Assembly (NCBI GenBank): GCA_030549205.1 | Contig: JAUKTV010000013.1 | Location: 124,001-188,000 of the forward strand | Direction of reading: 5' to 3' | DNA length: 64,000 bases | From: Apiosordaria backusii | Taxonomy: Eukaryota; Ascomycota; Sordariomycetes; Sordariales; Lasiosphaeriaceae | Shown: positions 52,207 through 61,900 of the stretch, piece after piece | Numbering within the stretch: the first letter of the stretch is position 1 | How the letters are laid out: each line of letters starts with the position of its first letter | Made by a program: the position numbers and the translations under genes | Notes under the pieces: generated by a model | Databases searched by the model: none | What the model saw: the letters and a program-made list of their open reading frames with translations, nothing else | Told to the model about the DNA's origin: nothing

Positions 52207-54039
52207 ATGAGCGACAAGCCGAAGCAAGCTGAACCGCTGGACGAGCCAGGAACTGAACCAGCAACTGGACCAGCAACTGAGCTGCCACCTGATCCAACAA
52301 CCAACCCAACAGTCCCAGGAAAGGAATCACCAGGTGCACCATCAGAAGGGCCATCGACCGAACCATCAGCCCAACCACCAGCTTACACCGACAACCCCTA
52401 TATCAACAATGGAAACCCTACTGACAACATCTCCAACCCCCAATCCCAACCCCTCAATCAAGAGATAGACTTCCCCATCATGGACCCTCCTACCCTCTCT
52501 TCTACCACTGCCGAAAACCAAGAAGTCTACACCCTCCTCCAACGCTACGATCTCGACCCTTCCTTCTCCAACGACGCCCCAGTGCCAGCTTACACCCCCC
52601 TCGACTCCTCCTCCCTCCCATCTTTTCTCTCCCTCCTCCCCTCATTATCAACTCTCCTCTCCCTCCCCCTAACCGCCTACCCCCAACCCCCCTGGTCCCA
52701 CTGGGACCCCTACCAACGCCGCACCGTAACCCCTTCCCCCACCAGCTCCCCCCTCGCCGCCCTAGAAGACGAGTCCCTCAAGGGCCGATACCACAACATC
52801 CAAAAGCAAATCGTCTACACCTTCTTCCACGCCATCCTCCACGGCAAAAACACCGAGCTCGTCACCCAGTTCGTCCAATCCGGCTTCATCTCCCCCGACT
52901 GTCCCCATGTCACAGGGCAAACCCCGCTCATGGCCGCCGTCGAAGCCGGCAACGGCCAAATGGTTTGCCTGCTCATCTCCCTAGGGGCGCAAGTCAACGG
53001 GTACGGCAGGCTCGCGTCGGGTGGTTACACCCGATACAAGGGGAAATACGGGGCCCTCATGCTTGAACGAACCCCTCTTATGATTGCTGCCAAAAACGGG
53101 AATTTAGCATTGGTGAAGTTGCTGATGGAAGAGTTTGGGGCGGACGACGGGATTATCGCGCCGGATGGGCAATTGGCATTGAGGCTGGCGGCGGAGGGGG
53201 GGCATAGGGAGGTGGTGGAGTATTTACCGCTGCGGAGGGGGGGCGCGTGGAGGAGGTGGGAGACGCATCACTCTGTTGCTGTGGAGAGGGTGAGGAGGGC
53301 GGGTTGGAAGATGGTGAGATTCATACAGTTTTTTGTGTGGGATTTGCCGAGGTTTTTTGTTTGGACGGTGCCGAAGCATGTGGTTGTCAAACCGGTGGTG
53401 AGCGCCGGGAGGTATTGCTGGGAGAACAAGAGGAAGTTTGGGGGGTGGGCGAAGAGGCAGGTGAAGGAGTTTCCGGGGAGGGTGAAGAGGTGCGGGAAGG
53501 CGGTTTGGAAGGTGGTCAAGAAGTTGCCGGGGCAGGTTTGGGATGTGGTGAAGGGGATTCCGGGGGTGGTGGTGAAACTGGGGAAGTTTGTCTGGAAGGC
53601 TATTAAGAAGATTCCGGAGGTGATGAAGAATTTCTGTGTGTGGATTTGGACGACGTTGAAGAAGATGGGGGTGGCGGTGGGGAATGTGTTTTTGAGGATA
53701 GTGTCAGTCTTGCATACCGCGGTGGCGGCTGTGTTGGATTTCTTCAGGAGCATTTCTTTGAAGGATATCTGGAATGGGGTCAAGGCGGTCTTTGAGGCTA
53801 TCTTTGTTGTTGTCCCCAAGACGCTTTGGAGTGGGATTGTTGGGTTGGGCAAGTGTGCGGTTATTAGTTTCCTGGCCATGTTTGGCCTTACGGGGCAAAT
53901 ACTGCTATGGATTGTGCAGGGCCTGTGGTGGGTGGTCAAGTTCATCCCGAGGCAGCTTGGGAAGATTATCGATGCCATTTGGGCGTCGATTTCAAAAGGG
54001 TATTATGAGATTATGGTGTGGATCAACCCGAAGCATTAA
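52207..54039 (+). CDS. Ankyrin protein with amphipathic-repeat tail
   Basis: A single-exon protein of 610 aa with an ATG in good context (TTCACCATGA). Residues 1-100 are Pro/Thr/Glu-rich and disordered, and residues 100-200 are Ser/Pro/Leu-rich. Three or four ankyrin repeats occupy about 230-345, with G-Q-T-P-L-M-A-A-V-E-A-G-N-G, R-T-P-L-M-I-A-A-K-N-G-N and L-A-L-R-L-A-A-E-G-G-H. The last 260 residues consist of repeated amphipathic units of about 15-18 residues, each with a Trp, two or more Lys and an x-P turn. Examples are A-V-W-K-V-V-K-K-L-P, F-V-W-K-A-I-K-K-I-P and L-W-W-V-V-K-F-I-P. The C-terminal stretch near 555-575 is more hydrophobic. The tail could insert into or coat membranes. No known family was recognised for it; ankyrin modules may control it. 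Confidence 0.8.
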   Translation: MSDKPKQAEPLDEPGTEPATGPATELPPDPTTNPTVPGKESPGAPSEGPSTEPSAQPPAYTDNPYINNGNPTDNISNPQSQPLNQEIDFPIMDPPTLSSTTAENQEVYTLLQRYDLDPSFSNDAPVPAYTPLDSSSLPSFLSLLPSLSTLLSLPLTAYPQPPWSHWDPYQRRTVTPSPTSSPLAALEDESLKGRYHNIQKQIVYTFFHAILHGKNTELVTQFVQSGFISPDCPHVTGQTPLMAAVEAGNGQMVCLLISLGAQVNGYGRLASGGYTRYKGKYGALMLERTPLMIAAKNGNLALVKLLMEEFGADDGIIAPDGQLALRLAAEGGHREVVEYLPLRRGGAWRRWETHHSVAVERVRRAGWKMVRFIQFFVWDLPRFFVWTVPKHVVVKPVVSAGRYCWENKRKFGGWAKRQVKEFPGRVKRCGKAVWKVVKKLPGQVWDVVKGIPGVVVKLGKFVWKAIKKIPEVMKNFCVWIWTTLKKMGVAVGNVFLRIVSVLHTAVAAVLDFFRSISLKDIWNGVKAVFEAIFVVVPKTLWSGIVGLGKCAVISFLAMFGLTGQILLWIVQGLWWVVKFIPRQLGKIIDAIWASISKGYYEIMVWINPKH

Positions 54040-54336
54040 GTCTAATTCTAGGATAGAGTGGGAGTCCGGTGGATTTGGATGATAGATACCCTTTTCAGAT
54101 ATTTGGCGCGTTCGTTTTTCACAGTGTACCTGATTATAGCAAGCATCTCGTGGTGGTTTAAGGTAATCAACCTTTATTAATTTCATGAATCCTGGTAACC
54201 CTTCTAAGAACAAGGCCAACAAACGCCATGGGTATCTCTGGGTATCTCAAAAAGCAACTATAACTTCGTGCCATGTCCAAATCCCTCCACTAACCCCCCT
54301 CATCATCCCTCCAATGTCCCAAATCAAGCCTAGTAC

Positions 54337-55641
54337 CTACTCCTCATCATCATCCAGCTCTGCCCAATCCTGCCCTGGGTAATACTTCAGATCCATCAGT
54401 CCATGCTCGATCCCCTCCGGGGTCGTCAATTTGAGCACTGGCACCCCACCACCGCCTTCAGAAGTACTGCTCTTCTCAACCCCGACCTTAGGTGCCGAGG
54501 TCTTGTGCCAAGTACACTGACTCAGTCCGGGGGCCTTTCCCTCTTTAATCTCCTCCTGCCACTCTTCATTCTCCAGGTCGCGAACGACGCCGAGTTTGCC
54601 CTCACAAATGGCTGTCTCATCGGTGGGCCGGAAAGCAAAGGAGAGGGTTGATACCCGAGGCGGTAGGAATGCCGGTGACGGTGGTGGCGTTGGAAGAGTC
54701 GGTCGTGTTAAGGGAGGAGGTGGAATCATCTAGAGCTTCGGAGTCAGAGTCCTCATATTCAAGCTTCTCTAGTTTGGCTTGGGGAGAATACTCTGGCTCA
54801 TACTGGTGATCGTCGTGGATGGCCTGGTGGCTGGGTGAAAGGATGTGAGAGGGTTGACCGTTAACGGTGTGCTGGTTCTCCGATGATGCCTGAGAAGTCT
54901 GGTTGCTATTGACCGTTTGTTCCTCTGGTGACAAGCTGCCAGCCCGGTCCTCAACTTGGAGCGAAGCTTCTTTAGAAATCTGGCAAGACACAGCAAAGTA
55001 CTCAATCCCATTTCGGCGGTAAACCTTTGGGACTGCCTCCGGACTTGACTCAGATGAACCGGGGGTAACAGCAGAGTCGGTGTCTTCAGAGGGTCGAATA
55101 TGCCTCTTCTGAACGTATCCATATGGGCTCCAAGCAGGGCTTGCATCCGACGAGCTCCAGCTATCCTCCTCGCCGTACGGGACCCAAGAAGCCGCTAGCT
55201 CGCGAAGCTTGGCCATGTGTGGCGCGTTTGCGGCCGCGTTCATTACTTCTCCCGAAGTCGTGAGCACGCGGCCAGCGCCGTCGGTAGATCAGGTGAGCCA
55301 GGACGGTGCATTGAACGCGCTCTGGACAATGGTCGATGTGTAAATTCAGTGAGCGTAGAGGCACTCTCTGGCCGCACTTCGGGCATGTTTTGTGAACGGT
55401 CCCTACGCCCTGACATTGCTGTTCATGCTGCTCCTTCTTGTCCTCATCCAAGGCCCGAACCCTGCTTATGTCGGGAAATGTTCGAAAGCATCGAAGACAC
55501 ATCCAGCCTTTCGAGATGAGCACGGAGCACTTTAACCTGTGATCTTTCACTGCTTCCCTACTCGATGTTGGCGGCTGAGGCGTCCGGGCGTACGACGGCG
55601 GCGAGGTCGTTTGTCGCGAGTGAACGGTCGATAGCTTCCAT
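54337..55641 (-). pseudogene. Zinc-finger protein gene with several frameshifts
   Basis: Three or four adjoining minus-strand frames make sense only as one protein. From ATG 55641 a short N-terminus starts M-E-A-I-D-R-S-L-A-T-N-D and breaks near 55570. Another frame then carries cysteine/histidine pairs, G-W-M-C-L-R-C-F-R-T-F-P and T-C-P-K-C-G-Q-R-V-P with H-I-D-H-C, which look like C2H2/CCHC-type zinc knuckles. A second break near 55290 leads into a frame with V-M-N-A-A-A-N-A-P-H-M-A-K-L-R-E-L and a Ser/Glu-rich disordered region. A third break near 54650 leads into the C-terminal frame with F-A-F-R-P-T-D-E-T-A-I-C, ending at 54337. No GT-AG pair of normal length explains the breaks. Sequencing indels are an alternative to true decay. 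Confidence 0.5.
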
Positions 55642-55873
55642 TTTGAGCGTTTCTGCGTGACAGAGTTGATGTGCTTGAGACAAGAACTTGGTTGTAAAGT
55701 CTCAATGTCGAAGGAGGGTGAAAGGTTTTATATTGGTAGAGGTGAGGTAAAATAGCCTGGTTAAGGTAAAGTGAATTCAGGGGCTTTGGCCACGGGCTAT
55801 TGTTAAGCGTTCTTCTATTGTTGGGAGATGGAAAGAGTGAATCAAGTTGGAGTGAAAGAGCGTCGAGATTCAC

Positions 55874-57403
55874 CTTCTTTTATAAGTGAATCTGAAAAGC
55901 TTTGAAGAACAAGCTTTTATTCAAATGCCCATGAAAATACGTCTTTCTGGAACGCCAATCCAGGGCACCACATAATTGGACCCTTGCCTCTGAAATAAAG
56001 TTGCAGAATATTTATACTATCTGTTCTCTAGTATCTAAGCGGAAACTCGCCAGCCGTGTGATGGATAGAAACTTTGGTGGGAAAAGGTTAATTTAAAAAC
56101 GAAAAAGATTGGAACCAAATGACGGAACAAATGTGGCAAAGTTTAGGGTTTGTAAACTTGTATTCAGAATCTTTTTCAACTATGATGCTTTGAATATCAA
56201 AAGGGATGTTGTCATCAAACAACAGAGAGCAACTTCAAGACGCTCTATGCCAAGCTTTCAGGGGCAATCAGAGGTTTCCGATGCTTTATCACCAACTTAA
56301 ACAACAGCCTGGAGAGGAGTTTAATGTTTGGCTGCAAACAAGACGTGAACACAGACTCAGCATGCTGATTGAGCAATCTCGCCATGATGGGGCCATCTTT
56401 GATAACCGGGATCTGACAGTTTCTCAAAGAGGCCGCGCTTGTGTTTATGAGTGCAGACAAAAGTTTGAAGGTTTCGTCAGCTAGGTAGTTTGAAATTATA
56501 CTACAGATAATGCCGGTTTCTATGGCACGGCATTTCCTCCCCAACCACCGATACAGTCACCATAGGCACTGACGAAGAACCTCTTGAGGTCCGGCCCTGT
56601 TTCCGGGAAAAATTTCCGGGAAAAAACACCAATCGCCATGTGGAATAGCACCCTCATAGAATCCATCGCCCACATTTAAGGAAAAAGCCATTGATGAGTA
56701 AGTATATATAGCCAAACACCTTCACCGGCAAAATAAGTTGTTATGCGCACAACTGAATGTGGGACACAAGAAACGCCCAAAGTCTTTAGCCATCCATCAA
56801 CCCGGCCAAGCTCACATCAAGACTCCTCGAAATGAAGCATCCAGATCTCGCCCAGAATCAATTGGGCTCGTCGGCCTTGATGCCAACCGCCCATTTCCCC
56901 GGATCTGCAGCCTTCCCAGCACCGCCGTCACCCCTCCGCTTTTTTCTAAAATACCGAGAAAAAACCGAAGCTTCGCTGCCAGCAGGGTATCCCATACACC
57001 GACCTAAACCTAACAAAAGACACCAGACGAATTTCCCGCTACTTAAAGCGGTGAATGATGAAGAATAAAAAAAGATGGTAGCCCCAGAATGAGCTAAAGA
57101 AAGGTACAAAAACGAACAGACCAACCGAGCGATTCCCTTTTTTTTTTTTGAACCCCTCCTTCGCCATCCTCCCATTCCCAGGGGTATTTGTCACCGGACT
57201 AACCCAACAAAAAAAAAAAAAAAAAAAAAAAAAAGAAAGTTCCAAAGTTCAAGAAAAAGGCCACCCTTCCATCCCTACAATGAACATCACATATAATAAG
57301 TACCGCTGATCTTTTACCCGCTGGTAGACACACATCCATGAAGCGAACAAAAAGCTTAAAAAGAAGTATAAAGATGGCTGAACCCCTACATCTCTAGCGA
57401 TGT
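55874..57403. other. Intergenic, one doubtful short frame
   Basis: A plus-strand frame at 56206-56484 (92 codons, ATG start) reads as plausible but unassigned protein with Q-Q-P-G-E-E-F-N-V-W-L-Q-T-R-R, slightly reminiscent of gag-like sequence. No partner exons were found. A run of 26 A lies at 57209-57234. Otherwise nothing was seen. Confidence 0.3.
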
Positions 57404-58998
57404 TTATCTGGGGAAGGGTGCTCCTGGGGCCCGGCTATAGACGGTGGTGCCGTTTGATCGGGGGCCCTCATATTGCACGCCCGTCATAGCTTCGGAGCCT
57501 GGGCCGTTGGCTGGCCCATCGAATGACCGAAGTGGTGGCAGTTCGGCTTGCCGAACTCTAGCATATTGCTCGTTCGCGTAGTGCTCGGAGCCAGGAGGGC
57601 CTTGCATTGAATGGTTTTGACGGTACTGAAGTTCTTGAATCTGCCGTCTCATTTCCTCCATTTGTGCATCTCGCTTGCTCACTTCCTCAGCAAGTTGCTG
57701 CACATGAGCTTGAAGATCTCTGATTGTGTTGGTTTGACGTGTGTGTTCTTGGATGGCTTTGGTGGTGTCAGTTCACTTTATCCGGACAAGAAATGTTTGC
57801 TTGAAGACTAACCCTTGGTGAGAATCTCCCACTTGGAGGCCTTGGTGCCCCGCTCTTGAGGCATCAAATCCCTAAGCTGCTCAAAAAGCTCCTTCATCTC
57901 CGTACGACGTTTCCGCTCAGCCAGCTTATGGGTGACACGAAGTTCTGGGGTCCTGCTATAAGGCTGACTGCCCGCATGAAGGCCACCCTCTTCGTTCTGC
58001 AAATCAGACAACTGCTTATGCTGAAGTGAGTGGTGGTGAGTTGTCGAGTACTCCGAGGCAACAGAAAGCCTCTGGTGGTATTCTGGCACATGAGGGGGAT
58101 CATCGAGCCGTCGTTGTCCCGGAGGAAGTCTTGAATCGACTGTATACTGACTGCTGGCTAGTGATTCGGCAACACTGCTCCTCCGTGAGTTTGCCAATGA
58201 CTGAGGGGGACCCGACACGCGCTGCATAGCATTATCGTCTTCGGGGAAAGCCCAGGCCTGACCCTTAGTAGGCTCTGCTGCTCGAGCAATGACACTTGTG
58301 GTTGGCCCTGTGATGGTTGGTGCAACCCTTCTGGGATGGCCTTCGGGTTTGCGCTCCGCGTTTGGTTGATACCCATTAGAGATGCGGTTGGTGGCGAGGG
58401 AATCGAGATTGGCACGAGGAAGCCTCTGCTGCTGCAACGTGTTGTGAATCGAAGTGGTGGACTGGTTGTGACTTGCATAAGGGGAACCGCTCAACCCCAA
58501 CTGTCCAAAGCCCTGGTTGAACCTGCTGTCCACGCTCTCCCTCCGTGACATACTAGGCTCCAGCAGTTCGCCATGCCCAAACGCGGCGCTGTTGGGCGCC
58601 GAGTCTAGAGACTGTGTGCGGTCAAAACGACGAGGGTCGGCGCTAACGGGTGTGGTCGGCGACACGATTGAGGCAACGCTCATGTTACTGTTCGTCGGGG
58701 ACACGAGTGGTTGTGGGAGGAGGTGGGTCGTGGTTGTGGGCGACGGTGTTTTGTCGACGGGTGACGTCTGGAAGCCAGAGCTTGGAGGACTCAAAACGCC
58801 CAGGCCTGAGCCTGTTGAGTTGTCTACTGGAGCATCAGTCTCTCCATTCTCTCCAACGGGAACTTCAGGTAGCATACGCTTACTCGAGACATCTCCGCTC
58901 GAATAATAGGCCGAGTCTCTGTGGTCTTCGGGCGAGTTCAACACACCCGCCAGGGCGGCTGGCCCGAACTTTTGCGATGCTGGCCGTTGTTGCTCCAT
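57404..58998 (-). CDS. bHLH transcription factor
   Basis: A 512-aa protein from exons 58998-57813 and 57756-57404, with a 56-bp intron (GTTAGT donor, ACTGAC branch point) that interrupts the bHLH domain. Residues 1-350 are Ser/Pro/Thr-rich and disordered, typical of regulatory regions. The basic helix-loop-helix runs from about 354 to 415. Its basic region is T-H-K-L-A-E-R-K-R-R, with the His-x3-Glu-x3-Arg pattern that reads E-box DNA (CANNTG). Helix 1 contains M-K-E-L-F-E-Q-L and helix 2 contains K-A-S-K-W-E-I-L. A coiled-coil-like segment rich in Gln/Glu follows at about 415-450 and may aid dimerisation. It acts in the nucleus. It resembles the ESC1-like fungal class, but the ortholog is not certain. 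Nearly 5 kb of sequence without a confident gene lies upstream. Confidence 0.88.
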
Positions 58999-61900
58999 GC
59001 CGTTTGGTTGGGCCGTTGGCTAGTTTGGCGGCAGTACCTGCAGTGTGGAAATCCCAGTCCGCACGTGGCTCAACCCACGGCGGCGTCGAATGTCAGTTCT
59101 CAACAGCGTCCAACGTTCTCACGGCACCAAAAAGCGAGCAGCCACGGTCAACGATGGCGGTTGTGCTCAATTTAGGTTGCGACGCAAGTCAATGGGCCAC
59201 TATGAGAGTAGACGGGGGCGGGGATGGGACGAAAGACGAGCGGTTGCTGCAGGTCGAGGTAGCGATTTGGACAGAGCCGATTGACGCTGGACAAAGGCCG
59301 GAATACAGGCAACGTCTCTCGGTGAGATGGTTTCGTACAGTGTTTGGGCCGGTGGTGAGGGTGAAGGTGGGTGAAGGTGAATTGATGTCGAAATTGACGG
59401 CAGGCAGTATTCATAGGTAATATCAACGACGGGTTGCTGGAACGGGGGGCCAAAGAAAGAGCGGCAGGACCATCGAGTGTCAGGACGGGACAAGCACGTT
59501 TTTCAAAGAAGCCTGCCAGCAATTGGGCTGGGGACAAGCTGCCGGGGAAGGGGGGGTGTGTGTGGAGGGGGGAGCCAAGCGCACCAGCCAGCAGCCAGCA
59601 ACAAAGGGGCCGCTAGCCGGGGGACAACGAGCAGCTGGGATTGGGCGATGGGGAATTGATGGGCGGCGATGGTATCGGAGTGGAGAGGGCAAAGGGCTGC
59701 TGAGAGGGCGTGTGATGGCGTGGATGGTAAGGGGGTCCCTTCCAGCGCAAGAAAGGGCCCGTTCCTCTGTGGGCAGCCACATGTATCCCGCATGCTCAGG
59801 TTCCGGGTACGCAGTTACAATGGGAGCGACATGGCACAAGCGCGGCCGATGCATGCATATGCCAGGGTACAAGTTCGAGGGTTGCGCGTGCGCTTTCTCG
59901 GCACAGGTGACACAAAATGGATCAGAGAGATTTGATCCCACACAAGTACCTCAAGAGGGTGCCCTTAACACGGGTGCCCAAAATGGCAGGAGCTTGCACA
60001 GTCCCGAGGATGCTGAGCCAGGGCCGTGCTTTCTCTGGTTTGCAATATTTCGCACGTTTCAGGCGCCCTGCCACGAGGGGCCAGCTGTTAGTAACGCAAG
60101 GCTAGTGGTACAAGATCCCGATCGTCGCCGCCCAGAGAAATCCCTGGGGCTCCGGGGCCACTAACGCGGCGTGGCGTACCATAGTCGGGACGGTTTTGGA
60201 AAGTACCTGGAGCGCAGCGGCAGTGGGATGACTGAGGTGAGGGGGTGGTGGTGGGATGCCTTGCGCACCCTCTGAGCTTGCCAGCACATGGCAGTCTTGT
60301 GGGCCGGGAAGGAGAACAAAGGCAGGGCATCATGGGTATGTGCCTCATCATGTGCTTGTGGGAGCGTCAGGCAAATGACAAAGGTTGAGGTGAGGTAAGG
60401 TACCGATGACCTCAAGGTAAGAAAGGGCTTCCAGTACCGGTAAGGTACAGTACATACGTTGTGCGGGATTCGGAAAGTGGGGAGCTTCTTCGGGTGGAGT
60501 GTGTACCTCACAATCTGCTGCGCCAGCTTCAATTCGTACTTTCTCCAGCTTGCCTGTGATGGGAAATGTGTGATCTGTGGAAGCACAGATGTCGGTCGTA
60601 ACGAGACACCGGCCGAGTCACCTCACTCGCTGAATTGTCGGCCTACTTACGGCAATGGCATTGCTGGTTACCCTCGCAAGAGCCCATATCTTCTTCAGGT
60701 GCGGAACGGTGTCTGTCCTCCCTTCACCTAGATATCACGGTGTCCTCGACCACACCGCTCGGCTACCTCACCTCCAGTAGTACACAGGACATCGCATTGG
60801 TGTGACGGCCTGTATCTCACTAGCATAGGTACCCGAGTATACAGTGTGGACGGCGCATGGCCAGACCTTTTTGGCACCAAGTCTCTGACCTGTCACCCAA
60901 CCCTAGCTTCATATACTTTGAGGCTATTGTTTTGCCTCTATCAGTGGTGATGGGCTGGGCCTTCTGCAGATGCCAAACAATGGTCGCAAAGCTACTCCTG
61001 CCTCTGGATGCAAGGGAAGACAAGACACCCACTCCCAAATGGTACCATGGAAGCTGACAGAGGAGGTGCGTTTGGACCAGTTCTTCCACCATTGGCGTGC
61101 AAGAATTGTGAGCAAGATTCGGCAGACTTCCGGCTGAACAACATATGCCACTCGAACCACACTCTCAGCAAGACCGAATGAAACACAAACGATGGGAGAG
61201 CTTTGTGTAGTTCCGCACTACCTACCCATGCGTGTCTGCTGCGTCGAGAGACTTTGGCGTATCCAAGCTAACCCTTGTCTCAAGAGTCATGTAAACCTTA
61301 TCTGGGCTATCTGAGCATCTTGAATATCCAGTATGGTACAGGTAGATAATATCCGGGGGGCGTAAACTCGGTTCCTGCACAGTTCATCGTGATTGAGCGG
61401 CACAGCATCGGCGGGAAACTCAGGCTGTCACTACCTATACATTAGCGTACACTGTTGAGATACCTGATTGAGGGGCGGGACACAGGAGGCACTTGATGAT
61501 GGAGGAATGAGGTCCATACTCCTCCATACGGAACCATCCCTCAACCTGCCATGCTTGGACCAGCTGGCGATCCATCCAGATGCATTGCAACGTCAAAAAC
61601 CCCTGTCCGCGCACAATTGCTTGCACGCTCGGCACGTGTCGTTTACACCAAGTTTCCCACCCAATGGCTCTTTCGCCGGAAATATTCAGACCCTTGGTAT
61701 CCGTAGCCCTGAGCCTAGGCTCCAGCCTGTTCGGGGAAGTCGGTACGGTAGCATGTCGCCATGGCGGATCGACATCTTGTGTATGTAGACTGTGCTTTGT
61801 TTCCCATCTGGCGGATCGAAACGCTGATGCTTTCGGACGGGATGTTGCGCTGAAGCTTGAAAGAGGAACCGAGAGATTCCAGGCGAGCCAGGGTTTTGCT

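Noticed and set aside
53268..53978. 236-codon minus-strand frame
   Set aside because: Antisense of the amphipathic-repeat tail; its Thr/Phe-rich repeats only mirror the coding strand.
57209..57234. Run of 26 A as a possible retrotransposon tail
   Set aside because: No reverse-transcribed sequence or target duplication beside it; a simple mononucleotide run is sufficient.
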